From the NCBI GenBank assembly GCA_023251695.1, contig JAHEYE010000360.1, forward strand, positions 1 through 9,301: a stretch of DNA of 9,301 bases. Reading direction: 5' to 3'. This document shows, one piece after another, positions 1-6,194 of the stretch; position 1 is the stretch's first letter; each line of letters begins with the position of its first letter. The position numbers were made by a program, and so were the translations under genes. The notes below the pieces were generated by a model. That model saw only the letters and a list, made by a program, of their open reading frames with translations. It was not told the origin of the DNA and did not search any database. The stretch is from Sphingobacteriaceae bacterium. Lineage in GTDB: Bacteria > Bacteroidota > Bacteroidia > B-17B0 > Aurantibacillaceae.

Positions 1-481
1 CGCCTGCGCAAGCAACACAACTTAAAACAGCAGCCCAACCCGGAAAAGTAACTGTATTATCAGAACGGAATCTGAATCCTAAACAACCATTAATAGTCCC
101 TTGAAAAGGGCCGATTGCACCAGTTCCACAACCATTAAAAAGCATTGGGCTATTTTGTGTTGAGCCATTTGTAACTGTAAATATATCATACGGACAACCT
201 GCGCCTCCTTCAATACTGAAAGACGAAAAGGTAGCTCTCATACACATCCCAATCGCATCAGGGCAAAATATTCTATAAATACCTCCGACAGCAGGATAAC
301 CAATAAAGGTTGAATAATTTCCAGCAGGGCCTCCATTATCGTAATAATTACCACCGCAAGTAGCGGTTTCGCATGCACCAACATATTCACCTGCAATTCC
401 TGTTGTCGGATGCAGGTAGTTTTGTGATTTCAACTGAAGTGAAATAACAAAAACTATAATTAATATGTATGCCTTCTTCAT
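1..481 (-). CDS. Secreted CUB-like domain protein, C-terminal part cut by the window edge
   Basis: My translation from the ATG at 481 down to base 1 gives 160 open codons with no stop, so the gene continues beyond the left edge. Residues 1-20 form a signal peptide: a Lys-Lys start, a hydrophobic stretch (AYILIIVFVISLQL) and an SQ cleavage-like end. From about residue 41 the sequence follows the CUB-like pattern of secreted Bacteroidota proteins: CGGNYYDNGGPAGNYS (42-57), a FCPD element (72-75), a central YDIFTVTNG strand (98-106), then GCLGFRFRSD (132-141) and PGWAAVLSC (147-155). There are nine cysteines (37, 42, 73, 80, 96, 118, 133, 155, 158), consistent with disulfides in an exported protein. 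Proteins of this form are often large surface adhesins with a C-terminal gliding/T9SS sorting domain; that part is not visible, so T9SS export is inference. The start overlaps the stop of the upstream 112-residue gene by one base (TAATG), which suggests translational coupling. Confidence 0.8.
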   Translation of the reverse strand, partial: MKKAYILIIVFVISLQLKSQNYLHPTTGIAGEYVGACETATCGGNYYDNGGPAGNYSTFIGYPAVGGIYRIFCPDAIGMCMRATFSSFSIEGGAGCPYDIFTVTNGSTQNSPMLFNGCGTGAIGPFQGTINGCLGFRFRSDNTVTFPGWAAVLSCVACAG

Positions 482-819
482 TAAAGTGATGATTTGCTCG
501 TATCGTTTTTAACAGTATTGGGTAAAATCTGAAGTGGATTATGAATTTGCTTAAGCTCTGAATTAGAATAAAGCACAATGATTAATCCTGTTGCCTGATC
601 AGTTACGTAAACACGCTCTGATTCTTTTCTTAAGTGCTCGTATTTAGAAACGTCGATTTTTGAAAGTGTTGCAGCATCAACTTCCGTTTTATTTTTTATT
701 TCGAAAGAAATTTTGTACTGTCCATTGGTATCTTTACTAACAGATTTTTTTGCTGCGGCCTGACTAAATCCAACCACTGTTACAAACATTAAAACTAAAG
801 AAATTGAGAACCGCTTCAT
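481..819 (-). CDS. Small secreted protein of unknown function
   Basis: This 112-residue protein has a clear signal peptide: MKRF, hydrophobic ISLVLMFVTVVGF, then SQ at 19-20 followed by AAAKK. The mature part is about 90 residues and hydrophilic. It has alternating beta-like stretches (QYKISFEIKNK at 34-44, RVYVTDQATGLIIVLYSN at 69-86) and a low-complexity Lys/Asp/Ser tail. There is no lipobox cysteine and in fact no cysteine at all, so it is expected to be soluble in the periplasm or outside the cell. I do not recognise a family. Its stop codon shares one base with the ATG of the downstream CUB-like gene, so the two are almost certainly one transcript and may work together at the cell surface; that link is inference. 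The ATG at 819 is preceded by an AT-rich leader without an obvious Shine-Dalgarno, as usual in this phylum. Confidence 0.75.
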   Translation of the reverse strand: MKRFSISLVLMFVTVVGFSQAAAKKSVSKDTNGQYKISFEIKNKTEVDAATLSKIDVSKYEHLRKESERVYVTDQATGLIIVLYSNSELKQIHNPLQILPNTVKNDTSKSSL

Positions 820-843
820 CTGATTAATTTTAAATTTTCTTTC

Positions 844-861
844 CCGTATCTCTTTATACGG
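844..861 (-). promoter_or_regulatory. Hairpin in the leader of the secreted-protein pair
   Basis: CCGTAT (844-849) and ATACGG (856-861) form a perfect 6-bp inverted repeat around a 6-base loop. Two more pairs (841-842 with 862-863) can stack across a bulged C at 843. It lies about 25-42 bases upstream of the ATG at 819, probably inside the 5' untranslated region of that gene. It could be an operator or an mRNA structure. There is no U tract after it on the minus strand (AAAGAAAATT follows), so it is not a terminator for that direction. Confidence 0.3.
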
Positions 862-945
862 AATTAAATTAGAACAGATACAATTTTATAAGTAAATGTA
901 CCTAAAAAAGGACTAAAAAAGAGTGCTTTTTAATCGCCGGAATGT

Positions 946-953
946 TAATTTTA
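946..953 (+). promoter_or_regulatory. Possible -7 element upstream of pabB
   Basis: TAATTTTA matches five of the six fixed positions of the Bacteroidota -7 element TAnnTTTG and ends 26 bases before the TTG start at 980. No TTG is found at the expected -33 distance, and the region is very AT-rich, so this is weak support only. Confidence 0.22.
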
Positions 954-979
954 CCTACTAATTCTAATAATTAACTTTC

Positions 980-2119
980 TTGGAAGATATATTATTTAAA
1001 ATCAACAACTTAGAGGCTTGTTTTATTGCTACTTCTAATGGTCACTCAGAGGGTTTCAGAAATGTGTTCTTAAGCGGTAATTTAACTGAAACGACTCGAA
1101 TTACTGACGTCCCCTTAAAAAATCACTTCGCTTTTTTTAATTACGATTACAAAAATGAGATTGAGGCATTGATAACCAAAAAAAAATCAAAATTGGGTTT
1201 TCCCCAACATTGCTTTTTTGAAATTAAGGAAAAAATAAATTTTAATTCACTTGATGAATTTCTTAAACCAGAAAATTATCCGCATCAAAAAATTGAGATT
1301 ACTGCACAGACATCAAAAGAAAATTATATCAAATCGGTTAGCGAACTAAAAACACACATTCAAAACGGCGACATCTATGAAATTAATTATTGCATAACTT
1401 TTGAAGCGGAGAACATAAAAATTGATCCAATCAACATCTTCAATAAACTAAACACAATAAGCAAAGCTCCATATGCCTCATTTCTAAAAATTAAAGATAA
1501 GTACATTATATCCGCAAGTCCGGAATTATTTTTAAGTAAAAAGGAGAATAAATTAATTACAAAGCCAATTAAAGGAACTGCTAAACGCGGTGCAAATCCC
1601 AAAGAAGATGAAAAACTAAAAACTGATCTATTCAAAAGCGTAAAAGAAAGAACAGAAAATGTAATGATTGTTGATGTTGCCCGTAATGATTTTTCGAGAA
1701 TTGCTAAAAAAGGAACAGTTACAGTAGAAAAATTATTTGCTATTGAAACCTATGAACAAGTTCATCAAATGGTAAGTACAGTGAGTTGCGAATTAAAAGA
1801 TGGGGTAACAATAAAAAATATTATCAACGCTACTTTTCCAATGGCGAGCATGACCGGCGCGCCTAAAATAAGGGCCATGCAATTGATTGACGATTTTGAA
1901 ACAAACGCCCGTGGCCCATATAGCGGCTGCATGGGTTACATTGATGAAAAAGGTGATTTTGATCTGAGCGTTCTGATTAGAAGCATTTTTTACAACGCAT
2001 CAGAAAAGTATTTATCGTTTTCAGTTGGAAGCGCCATTACAGCCCAATGCGACCCGGAACAAGAATATGAAGAATGTCTCTTAAAAGCCGCCGCCCTCAA
2101 AAAAGTTTTGGAAGAATAA
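980..2119 (+). CDS. pabB: Aminodeoxychorismate synthase component I (PabB), TTG start
   Basis: This 379-residue chorismate-utilising enzyme would make 4-amino-4-deoxychorismate from chorismate and ammonia, the first step to p-aminobenzoate and folate. Signature blocks run in order: SASPELFL (178-185), PIKGTAKRG (196-204), ENVMIVDVARND (226-237), TFPMASMTGAPK (285-296), RGPYSGCMGYID (311-322), GSAIT (350-354) and EYEE (362-365). The Lys of PIKGT (residue 198) matches the nucleophilic lysine of PabB, where anthranilate synthase TrpE has Ala in PIAGT; this is the main reason for calling pabB rather than trpE. The N-terminal domain is compact: E. coli PabB is about 450 residues. TTG at 980 is the only usual start, because an in-frame TAA sits at 968 and the first in-frame ATG is residue 229, inside the catalytic core. 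No glutaminase partner (PabA) or lyase (PabC) is in view. An A9 run lies at 1178-1186. Confidence 0.92.
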   Translation: MEDILFKINNLEACFIATSNGHSEGFRNVFLSGNLTETTRITDVPLKNHFAFFNYDYKNEIEALITKKKSKLGFPQHCFFEIKEKINFNSLDEFLKPENYPHQKIEITAQTSKENYIKSVSELKTHIQNGDIYEINYCITFEAENIKIDPINIFNKLNTISKAPYASFLKIKDKYIISASPELFLSKKENKLITKPIKGTAKRGANPKEDEKLKTDLFKSVKERTENVMIVDVARNDFSRIAKKGTVTVEKLFAIETYEQVHQMVSTVSCELKDGVTIKNIINATFPMASMTGAPKIRAMQLIDDFETNARGPYSGCMGYIDEKGDFDLSVLIRSIFYNASEKYLSFSVGSAITAQCDPEQEYEECLLKAAALKKVLEE

Positions 2120-2120
2120 T

Positions 2121-2159
2121 TTATTGCAACACCAGTTTTTGATTGGCAATAATCTTTTT
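2121..2159 (+). terminator. Possible pabB terminator inside the end of the convergent gene
   Basis: TTATTGC (2121-2127) pairs with GCAATAA (2146-2152). Two further A-T pairs (2128-2129 with 2143-2144) form across a bulged G at 2145, leaving a 13-base loop. TCTTTTT (2153-2159) follows at once, giving a U run on the plus-strand RNA. It begins two bases after the pabB stop and covers the last codons of the peptidase gene on the other strand. The stem is weak (two G-C pairs), so I treat it as plausible rather than certain. Confidence 0.4.
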
Positions 2160-4544
2160 ATTCCTGTAAACCGTTACCAGATAATTTCCCTTTGCAAAAG
2201 CCCCGCAATCAATTTGTGTTTCATTACTTGTGATCGAACCGTTAAAAATAATTTTTCCCTCAATATTTTTTATTTCCACCGTTTCACCACCGCTAATAAT
2301 AAAATTTTCTAACCTGAGGGTTACATTTGAGCTTGCCGGATTTGGATAAACTTTTAAAGTATTACTATTTTTTTCCTGAGCCTTTACACCAGTTACCCCG
2401 CCATTCTTATTGGCGAAAGCATATTCTCCTAATCGCAAAGTGTCAATAATAAATTTACCTGCAAAAAAACCGGATTTAAATTTGGTGTATTTATCAACCA
2501 GCTTCCAATCATCAGCAGGATTACGCCGGTATAAAACAACAATACTATCATTCTGTACTTTGGTTAGGCAAGTATCCAAAGCGCCGTATGTGCCCGATGT
2601 AACCATATTCCCATCGAAATTCAAATGAAATTTAGATACAAACCCTGAACTTAATTTACCATCAACCCGCCAATAATGCTGGTTGGAAATTTTATAGTTC
2701 TTAATATTATTTTTTATCGGATCGGGCGCCGTAAAATTATGTTCAACACGTATAAAAGAAGAATCAACACCTGCGTTAGTTATAGCAATGATACATTTTC
2801 CTAAAGCTTTCACAAAAGTGCCGGCGGTTTTATAAACACCATTATCGGCCGCAATGGCATCGCCAATTTTTGAATCATTATTGCTCACAGCAAAAAGTGG
2901 TGCAAACGGCAAACTCATTGTAAAAGTTTGATTGGCGCCACTCATGTAAATTTTCCGTATGGTAGGCTGCCAACTGCTATTATAAAAAGAAATTTCCAGA
3001 GGTACATTGGTATAATAGGCGGGAGCCCCTGTGAGTTTTTGCTTTACATAAACCGTTGCCAGATAATTACCCGGACCAACCATAGTATATTTTGCAGAAT
3101 CGATTGAAAAATGAGGCCAACCGCCATTGAATACCCAATCGGTAAAAAAGTTTCCGAGTGATTGCGAAGAGGATGCCTCGAGTAAAGATTTGAATTCTGC
3201 GCTATTCATATTTTTAAATGCTTTCTGAACCATAACATATTTCAATCCATTGAAAAAAGCAGTATCACCCATATAACTCCTCAAAGTATGCGCAACAACC
3301 GCGCCCTTCTTGTAAACATGGTCGCCATAGGTCCATTGATGCGGTACACCTGAAACAGCCCAGAATTTACCCTCTCGGAAATGCGCATAGTGCAACATAT
3401 CTTCATGTGTAGGGCGAAATGCAGCCATATAAGTTGGCTTACCATATTGCCATTCCCTGAACAAGTATTCGCTGTAGCTTGCAAAACCCTCGTTGAGCCA
3501 CATGTCTTCCTGTGTCTCGCAAGTCATCAAATCACCCCACCAATGGTGCGAAAATTCGTGTGCCATTAATGTCGCTTCATAAGCAATACTGGTTGCAACT
3601 TGAGGATAGGATATATTAGTAGCATGCTCCATCGCCCCATTATTAAACGGAACTAAACAATACCCTACTCTGTTCCATTTATAAGGACCATAATAATTTT
3701 CGAAACCGGTTAAACAATTTTTAAAATTTACAAAACCGTTTTTTAATGCAGTTGTATCACTGGGTCGAGCAGCTAAAATAATAGGAACTGTTCCTGTAGA
3801 AATAGTATGTGTCCAGGTAACCTGGGTATAATCAGCAACAGCTACAGAAGCAAGATAACTCGGTATTTCATTTTGCATAACCCATTTGCGGGTACGCGTA
3901 TTCCCTACTTTTGTATCGCTCATTAATTGCCCGTTACAATAAGCGCGTTTTGTTGTGTCGCTTGTAATATTAAATTCGTATTGACTCTTCTCAACAAAAT
4001 TATCAAAGCAAGGAAACCAAACGCGTCCGTAATTATGCGGCTTGGCTCCAAAACCAACCCCTAAATTAAAAGCGTAATTACCTGTAAAATAAAAACCACC
4101 CCAACCACTCGGATCTCCTTGTGGTTTGCCATGATAATACAATTTGATATCAATTGTATCCGTTGTATTATAACTCAAAGGCAGATTGACTTTTATTACA
4201 GTATCATTATATGTGTAAGTTAAATTGGAAGTATTAAATTTCACCGAATCAATAAACATCTTTAACAAATCGAGCCTGATCTTATTCTGGCCATTCATTT
4301 TGGGTGTGAATTTAACTGTGGTATTACAACGGATGGTGTCCGTAACAAAATCGGTAATATTTACATTGATAGTATACTTTAACACATCAATTGTATCACT
4401 ACGCAGGTTTTCAGGACTATAATAAATACTAGCCATGCTTTGGGCAGACTTATATTGCTGACAGGTACCTACCTGTGCATTTAAAATAGATTGGCAAACA
4501 ATAAGTAGGATTACAAGTAATAACCTGTTTTTTATTGATTTCAT
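2121..4544 (-). CDS. Secreted M1-family zinc metallopeptidase with T9SS type A sorting domain
   Basis: This 807-residue protein is exported in two steps: Sec signal peptide (residues 1-24, ending LNAQ) and then the type IX system. The M1 N-terminal beta domain spans about 50-260. The catalytic domain holds GAMEH (303-307, the substrate-binding GxMEN motif with His for Asn), HEFSH (329-333) and the third zinc ligand Glu352 exactly 18 residues on (WLNEGFASY). The usual transition-state Tyr is Y411 in VYKKGA. A beta-sandwich and a linker region follow (about 485-720). Residues about 729-807 are a Por/T9SS type A C-terminal sorting domain: LKVYPNPASSNVTLRLENF, then NIEGKIIFNGS, GAFAKGNYLVTV and a terminal QKLVLQ strand. 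The cysteine in the signal region (LIVC) lacks a small residue before it, so it is not a lipoprotein. Cleavage of amino-terminal residues from extracellular peptides is the family role; the substrate is unknown. It converges on pabB with one base between stops. Confidence 0.93.
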   Translation of the reverse strand: MKSIKNRLLLVILLIVCQSILNAQVGTCQQYKSAQSMASIYYSPENLRSDTIDVLKYTINVNITDFVTDTIRCNTTVKFTPKMNGQNKIRLDLLKMFIDSVKFNTSNLTYTYNDTVIKVNLPLSYNTTDTIDIKLYYHGKPQGDPSGWGGFYFTGNYAFNLGVGFGAKPHNYGRVWFPCFDNFVEKSQYEFNITSDTTKRAYCNGQLMSDTKVGNTRTRKWVMQNEIPSYLASVAVADYTQVTWTHTISTGTVPIILAARPSDTTALKNGFVNFKNCLTGFENYYGPYKWNRVGYCLVPFNNGAMEHATNISYPQVATSIAYEATLMAHEFSHHWWGDLMTCETQEDMWLNEGFASYSEYLFREWQYGKPTYMAAFRPTHEDMLHYAHFREGKFWAVSGVPHQWTYGDHVYKKGAVVAHTLRSYMGDTAFFNGLKYVMVQKAFKNMNSAEFKSLLEASSSQSLGNFFTDWVFNGGWPHFSIDSAKYTMVGPGNYLATVYVKQKLTGAPAYYTNVPLEISFYNSSWQPTIRKIYMSGANQTFTMSLPFAPLFAVSNNDSKIGDAIAADNGVYKTAGTFVKALGKCIIAITNAGVDSSFIRVEHNFTAPDPIKNNIKNYKISNQHYWRVDGKLSSGFVSKFHLNFDGNMVTSGTYGALDTCLTKVQNDSIVVLYRRNPADDWKLVDKYTKFKSGFFAGKFIIDTLRLGEYAFANKNGGVTGVKAQEKNSNTLKVYPNPASSNVTLRLENFIISGGETVEIKNIEGKIIFNGSITSNETQIDCGAFAKGNYLVTVYRNKKIIANQKLVLQ

Positions 4545-4567
4545 ATGAAATTTTTTAAGCGCAAGTT

Positions 4568-4575
4568 TAAAGATA
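4568..4575 (-). promoter_or_regulatory. Possible -7 element for the M1 peptidase gene
   Basis: Read on the minus strand this is TATCTTTA, one base off TAnnTTTG, ending 23 bases before the ATG at 4544. No TTG stands at the expected -33 distance; a T7 tract lies there instead. Weak support. Confidence 0.25.
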
Positions 4576-4593
4576 AGGAAAAAAAGTGTTTTT

Positions 4594-4627
4594 TTGTTCT
4601 TAAATTAGGAATACAATAATACCTTTA
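4594..4627 (+). promoter_or_regulatory. Bacteroidota-type promoter for the tandem 513-residue genes
   Basis: TTG (4594-4596) is followed after 23 bases by TACCTTTA (4620-4627), which fits the Bacteroidota -33 TTG / -7 TAnnTTTG layout with one mismatch (final A) and a spacer at the long end of the usual range. The -7 element ends 22 bases before the ATG at 4650, predicting a short leader of roughly 15 bases. There is no clear Shine-Dalgarno. Confidence 0.42.
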
Positions 4628-4649
4628 ACAATTTAAACTCCTAAGTTAC

Positions 4650-6191
4650 ATGGTTTCCGTTAGTTTAGAAGAAGTATATGACCTGGTTAAGTCGCTTAGT
4701 AAATCTGAAAAACGGTTTTTTAAGCTAACCGCTTCTACCGAAGAGCATTCGGGAGTCATTGCAAGGCTTTTTGACGAATTGGAAAAAGCGACCTCTTTTG
4801 ATGAATCGAAACTTGTAAAACTCTCCAAACAAAAACATAAAACTTTAAGTCATAAGGATATTTTACAGCTTACCTACGAGGTTATACTAAAAAGCCAGCG
4901 TACATTTTACGCAGAAAGCATAACGGGTTACCGCATTAAGGATGAGATTTCCAACCTCCGCAATTTGTTTGATAAAGCGCAGTACAAGCAATGCCGCAAA
5001 ATGCTTAACAAATTAAAAGAGGAAGCTTATGCAGATGAAAGTTTTCATTTCATCCTTGAAATTATTTCCATCGAAAAACAATTATTAGATATCGAAAATA
5101 AATTCGGGAATATCTCAAAGTCACTGGACGATTTAATCAAAGAAGAACAATTATTAATAGATAAATCTAAAAACATAGGTGAATACGCACAGTCGTTTTC
5201 AAAACTGAATTATCTGGTTCGCGAAAACATGGTCGCCAAAACGATGAAAGAACTCGAGACCTATGACAAGTTGCTTAATTCTTCGCTTTTCAAAAACACT
5301 GATAAATGCACTTCAAAAAAGGCTGAAGTGCTTTATCATCATATCAGAGCACTTTGCTTTTCGAAAAAAAGAGATAATACCATGCGCCAGAGCGAATTTA
5401 AAAGTATGGTGGCATTAATGGATAAGAATCCGTTTCTGATTAATGAATATCCAAAGCGTTACCTTTCCGGTATTAACAATATTCTATCGGTTGAAATAGA
5501 ACAGGCCCGTTATGCAACCGCTGAAAAATTAATTGACGAGTTCATCGGATTAAAAAAGCATCCCGCCTTTAATACTACCGATTTGCAGCTGAAGATTTTC
5601 ACCAGCACGTCGAATGCGCAATTACTTATATATACAGATGGAGGAAGGACAGACAAAGCAATTCCGGTTGTAAAGTACATTAATGAACAAATTGAGTTAT
5701 ATAAAGACAAAATTAATAAAGAAGAATTGCTTATCTTCTATTATAATTTCACAAGCCTTTACATTTACTCACAAAAATATACTGAGGCAAGCAAATACCT
5801 GAACCTTCTTTTAAGCGCCAACGATACAAACTTACGTCAGGACCTCCAATGCTTTTCGCGCCTTCAAAACATTATTCTTCATTATGAATTAGCAAAAATT
5901 CCGGAACTAAAATATTTATTGATTACTACGCGCGATTTTTATAAGAACCAAAAATATCAATTCAAAATTGAAAAACTTATCCTGGATATTTTTGAGGAAT
6001 TAATTGAGTCGGAAGATACAGATAACATCTGGTCGAAGTCGCATAAACTCATTAAGGAACTTACGAATGACCCCTATGAAAAAATCGCGAACTATTATTT
6101 CGATTTTTTAGCGTATACAGAAAGTAAAACTACAGGGAAAAAAATCGGCGAAATAATTTTTGAAAAAGTTTCGCCAAACTGGAAAAAATAA
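4650..6191 (+). CDS. Conserved Bacteroidota-type protein of unknown function, TPR-like (first tandem copy)
   Basis: This 513-residue protein has no signal peptide or membrane segment and is probably cytoplasmic. It is rich in Lys, Glu and Leu and looks almost wholly alpha-helical. The N-terminal block VYDLVKSLSKSEKRFFKL (9-26) starts a helical domain. The middle has helix pairs of TPR-like spacing, such as YKQCRKMLNKLKEEAY (112-127) and YTEASKYLNLLLSAND (377-392). A strong C-terminal block is LRQDLQCFSRLQNIILHYEL (395-414). I recall similar unannotated proteins in Bacteroidota with a conserved LR-D...LN-I-HYELG block, but no function. No catalytic motif is visible; protein-protein scaffolding is the likeliest role, by inference from the fold type. 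The next gene starts three bases after the stop and is a colinear paralogue, so the pair is probably one transcript from the promoter at 4594-4627. ATG at 4650 is preferred because homology to the paralogue begins within the first ten residues. Confidence 0.85.
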   Translation: MVSVSLEEVYDLVKSLSKSEKRFFKLTASTEEHSGVIARLFDELEKATSFDESKLVKLSKQKHKTLSHKDILQLTYEVILKSQRTFYAESITGYRIKDEISNLRNLFDKAQYKQCRKMLNKLKEEAYADESFHFILEIISIEKQLLDIENKFGNISKSLDDLIKEEQLLIDKSKNIGEYAQSFSKLNYLVRENMVAKTMKELETYDKLLNSSLFKNTDKCTSKKAEVLYHHIRALCFSKKRDNTMRQSEFKSMVALMDKNPFLINEYPKRYLSGINNILSVEIEQARYATAEKLIDEFIGLKKHPAFNTTDLQLKIFTSTSNAQLLIYTDGGRTDKAIPVVKYINEQIELYKDKINKEELLIFYYNFTSLYIYSQKYTEASKYLNLLLSANDTNLRQDLQCFSRLQNIILHYELAKIPELKYLLITTRDFYKNQKYQFKIEKLILDIFEELIESEDTDNIWSKSHKLIKELTNDPYEKIANYYFDFLAYTESKTTGKKIGEIIFEKVSPNWKK

Positions 6192-6194
6192 AAC

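Noticed and set aside
387..578. Minus-strand 63-residue reading frame overlapping the two secreted-protein genes
   Set aside because: It lies in another frame across the TAATG junction; both flanking genes have clear signal peptides and real domains, so this is a shadow.
1387..1635. Minus-strand 82-residue frame inside pabB
   Set aside because: It is antisense to the conserved PIKGT and SASPELFL blocks; its hydrophobic look comes from the complement of Lys/Asn-rich codons.
980..2119. Anthranilate synthase component I (trpE) or another chorismate enzyme
   Set aside because: The PIKGT lysine is the PabB signature, TrpE has PIAGT, and no trp genes are adjacent.
2124..4422. Several 60-72 residue frames on either strand within the M1 peptidase gene
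   Set aside because: All are fully contained in a gene with intact catalytic and sorting motifs and show no start context or protein family of their own.
4475..4500. Lipoprotein signal in the M1 peptidase (LIVC near residues 14-17)
   Set aside because: The residue before Cys is Val rather than Gly/Ala/Ser, and the LNAQ cleavage pattern plus a T9SS sorting domain explain export better.
4646..4828. Minus-strand frame over the start of the first tandem gene
   Set aside because: Ser-rich shadow of Lys/Glu/Leu helix codons; the plus frame is confirmed by similarity to its paralogue.
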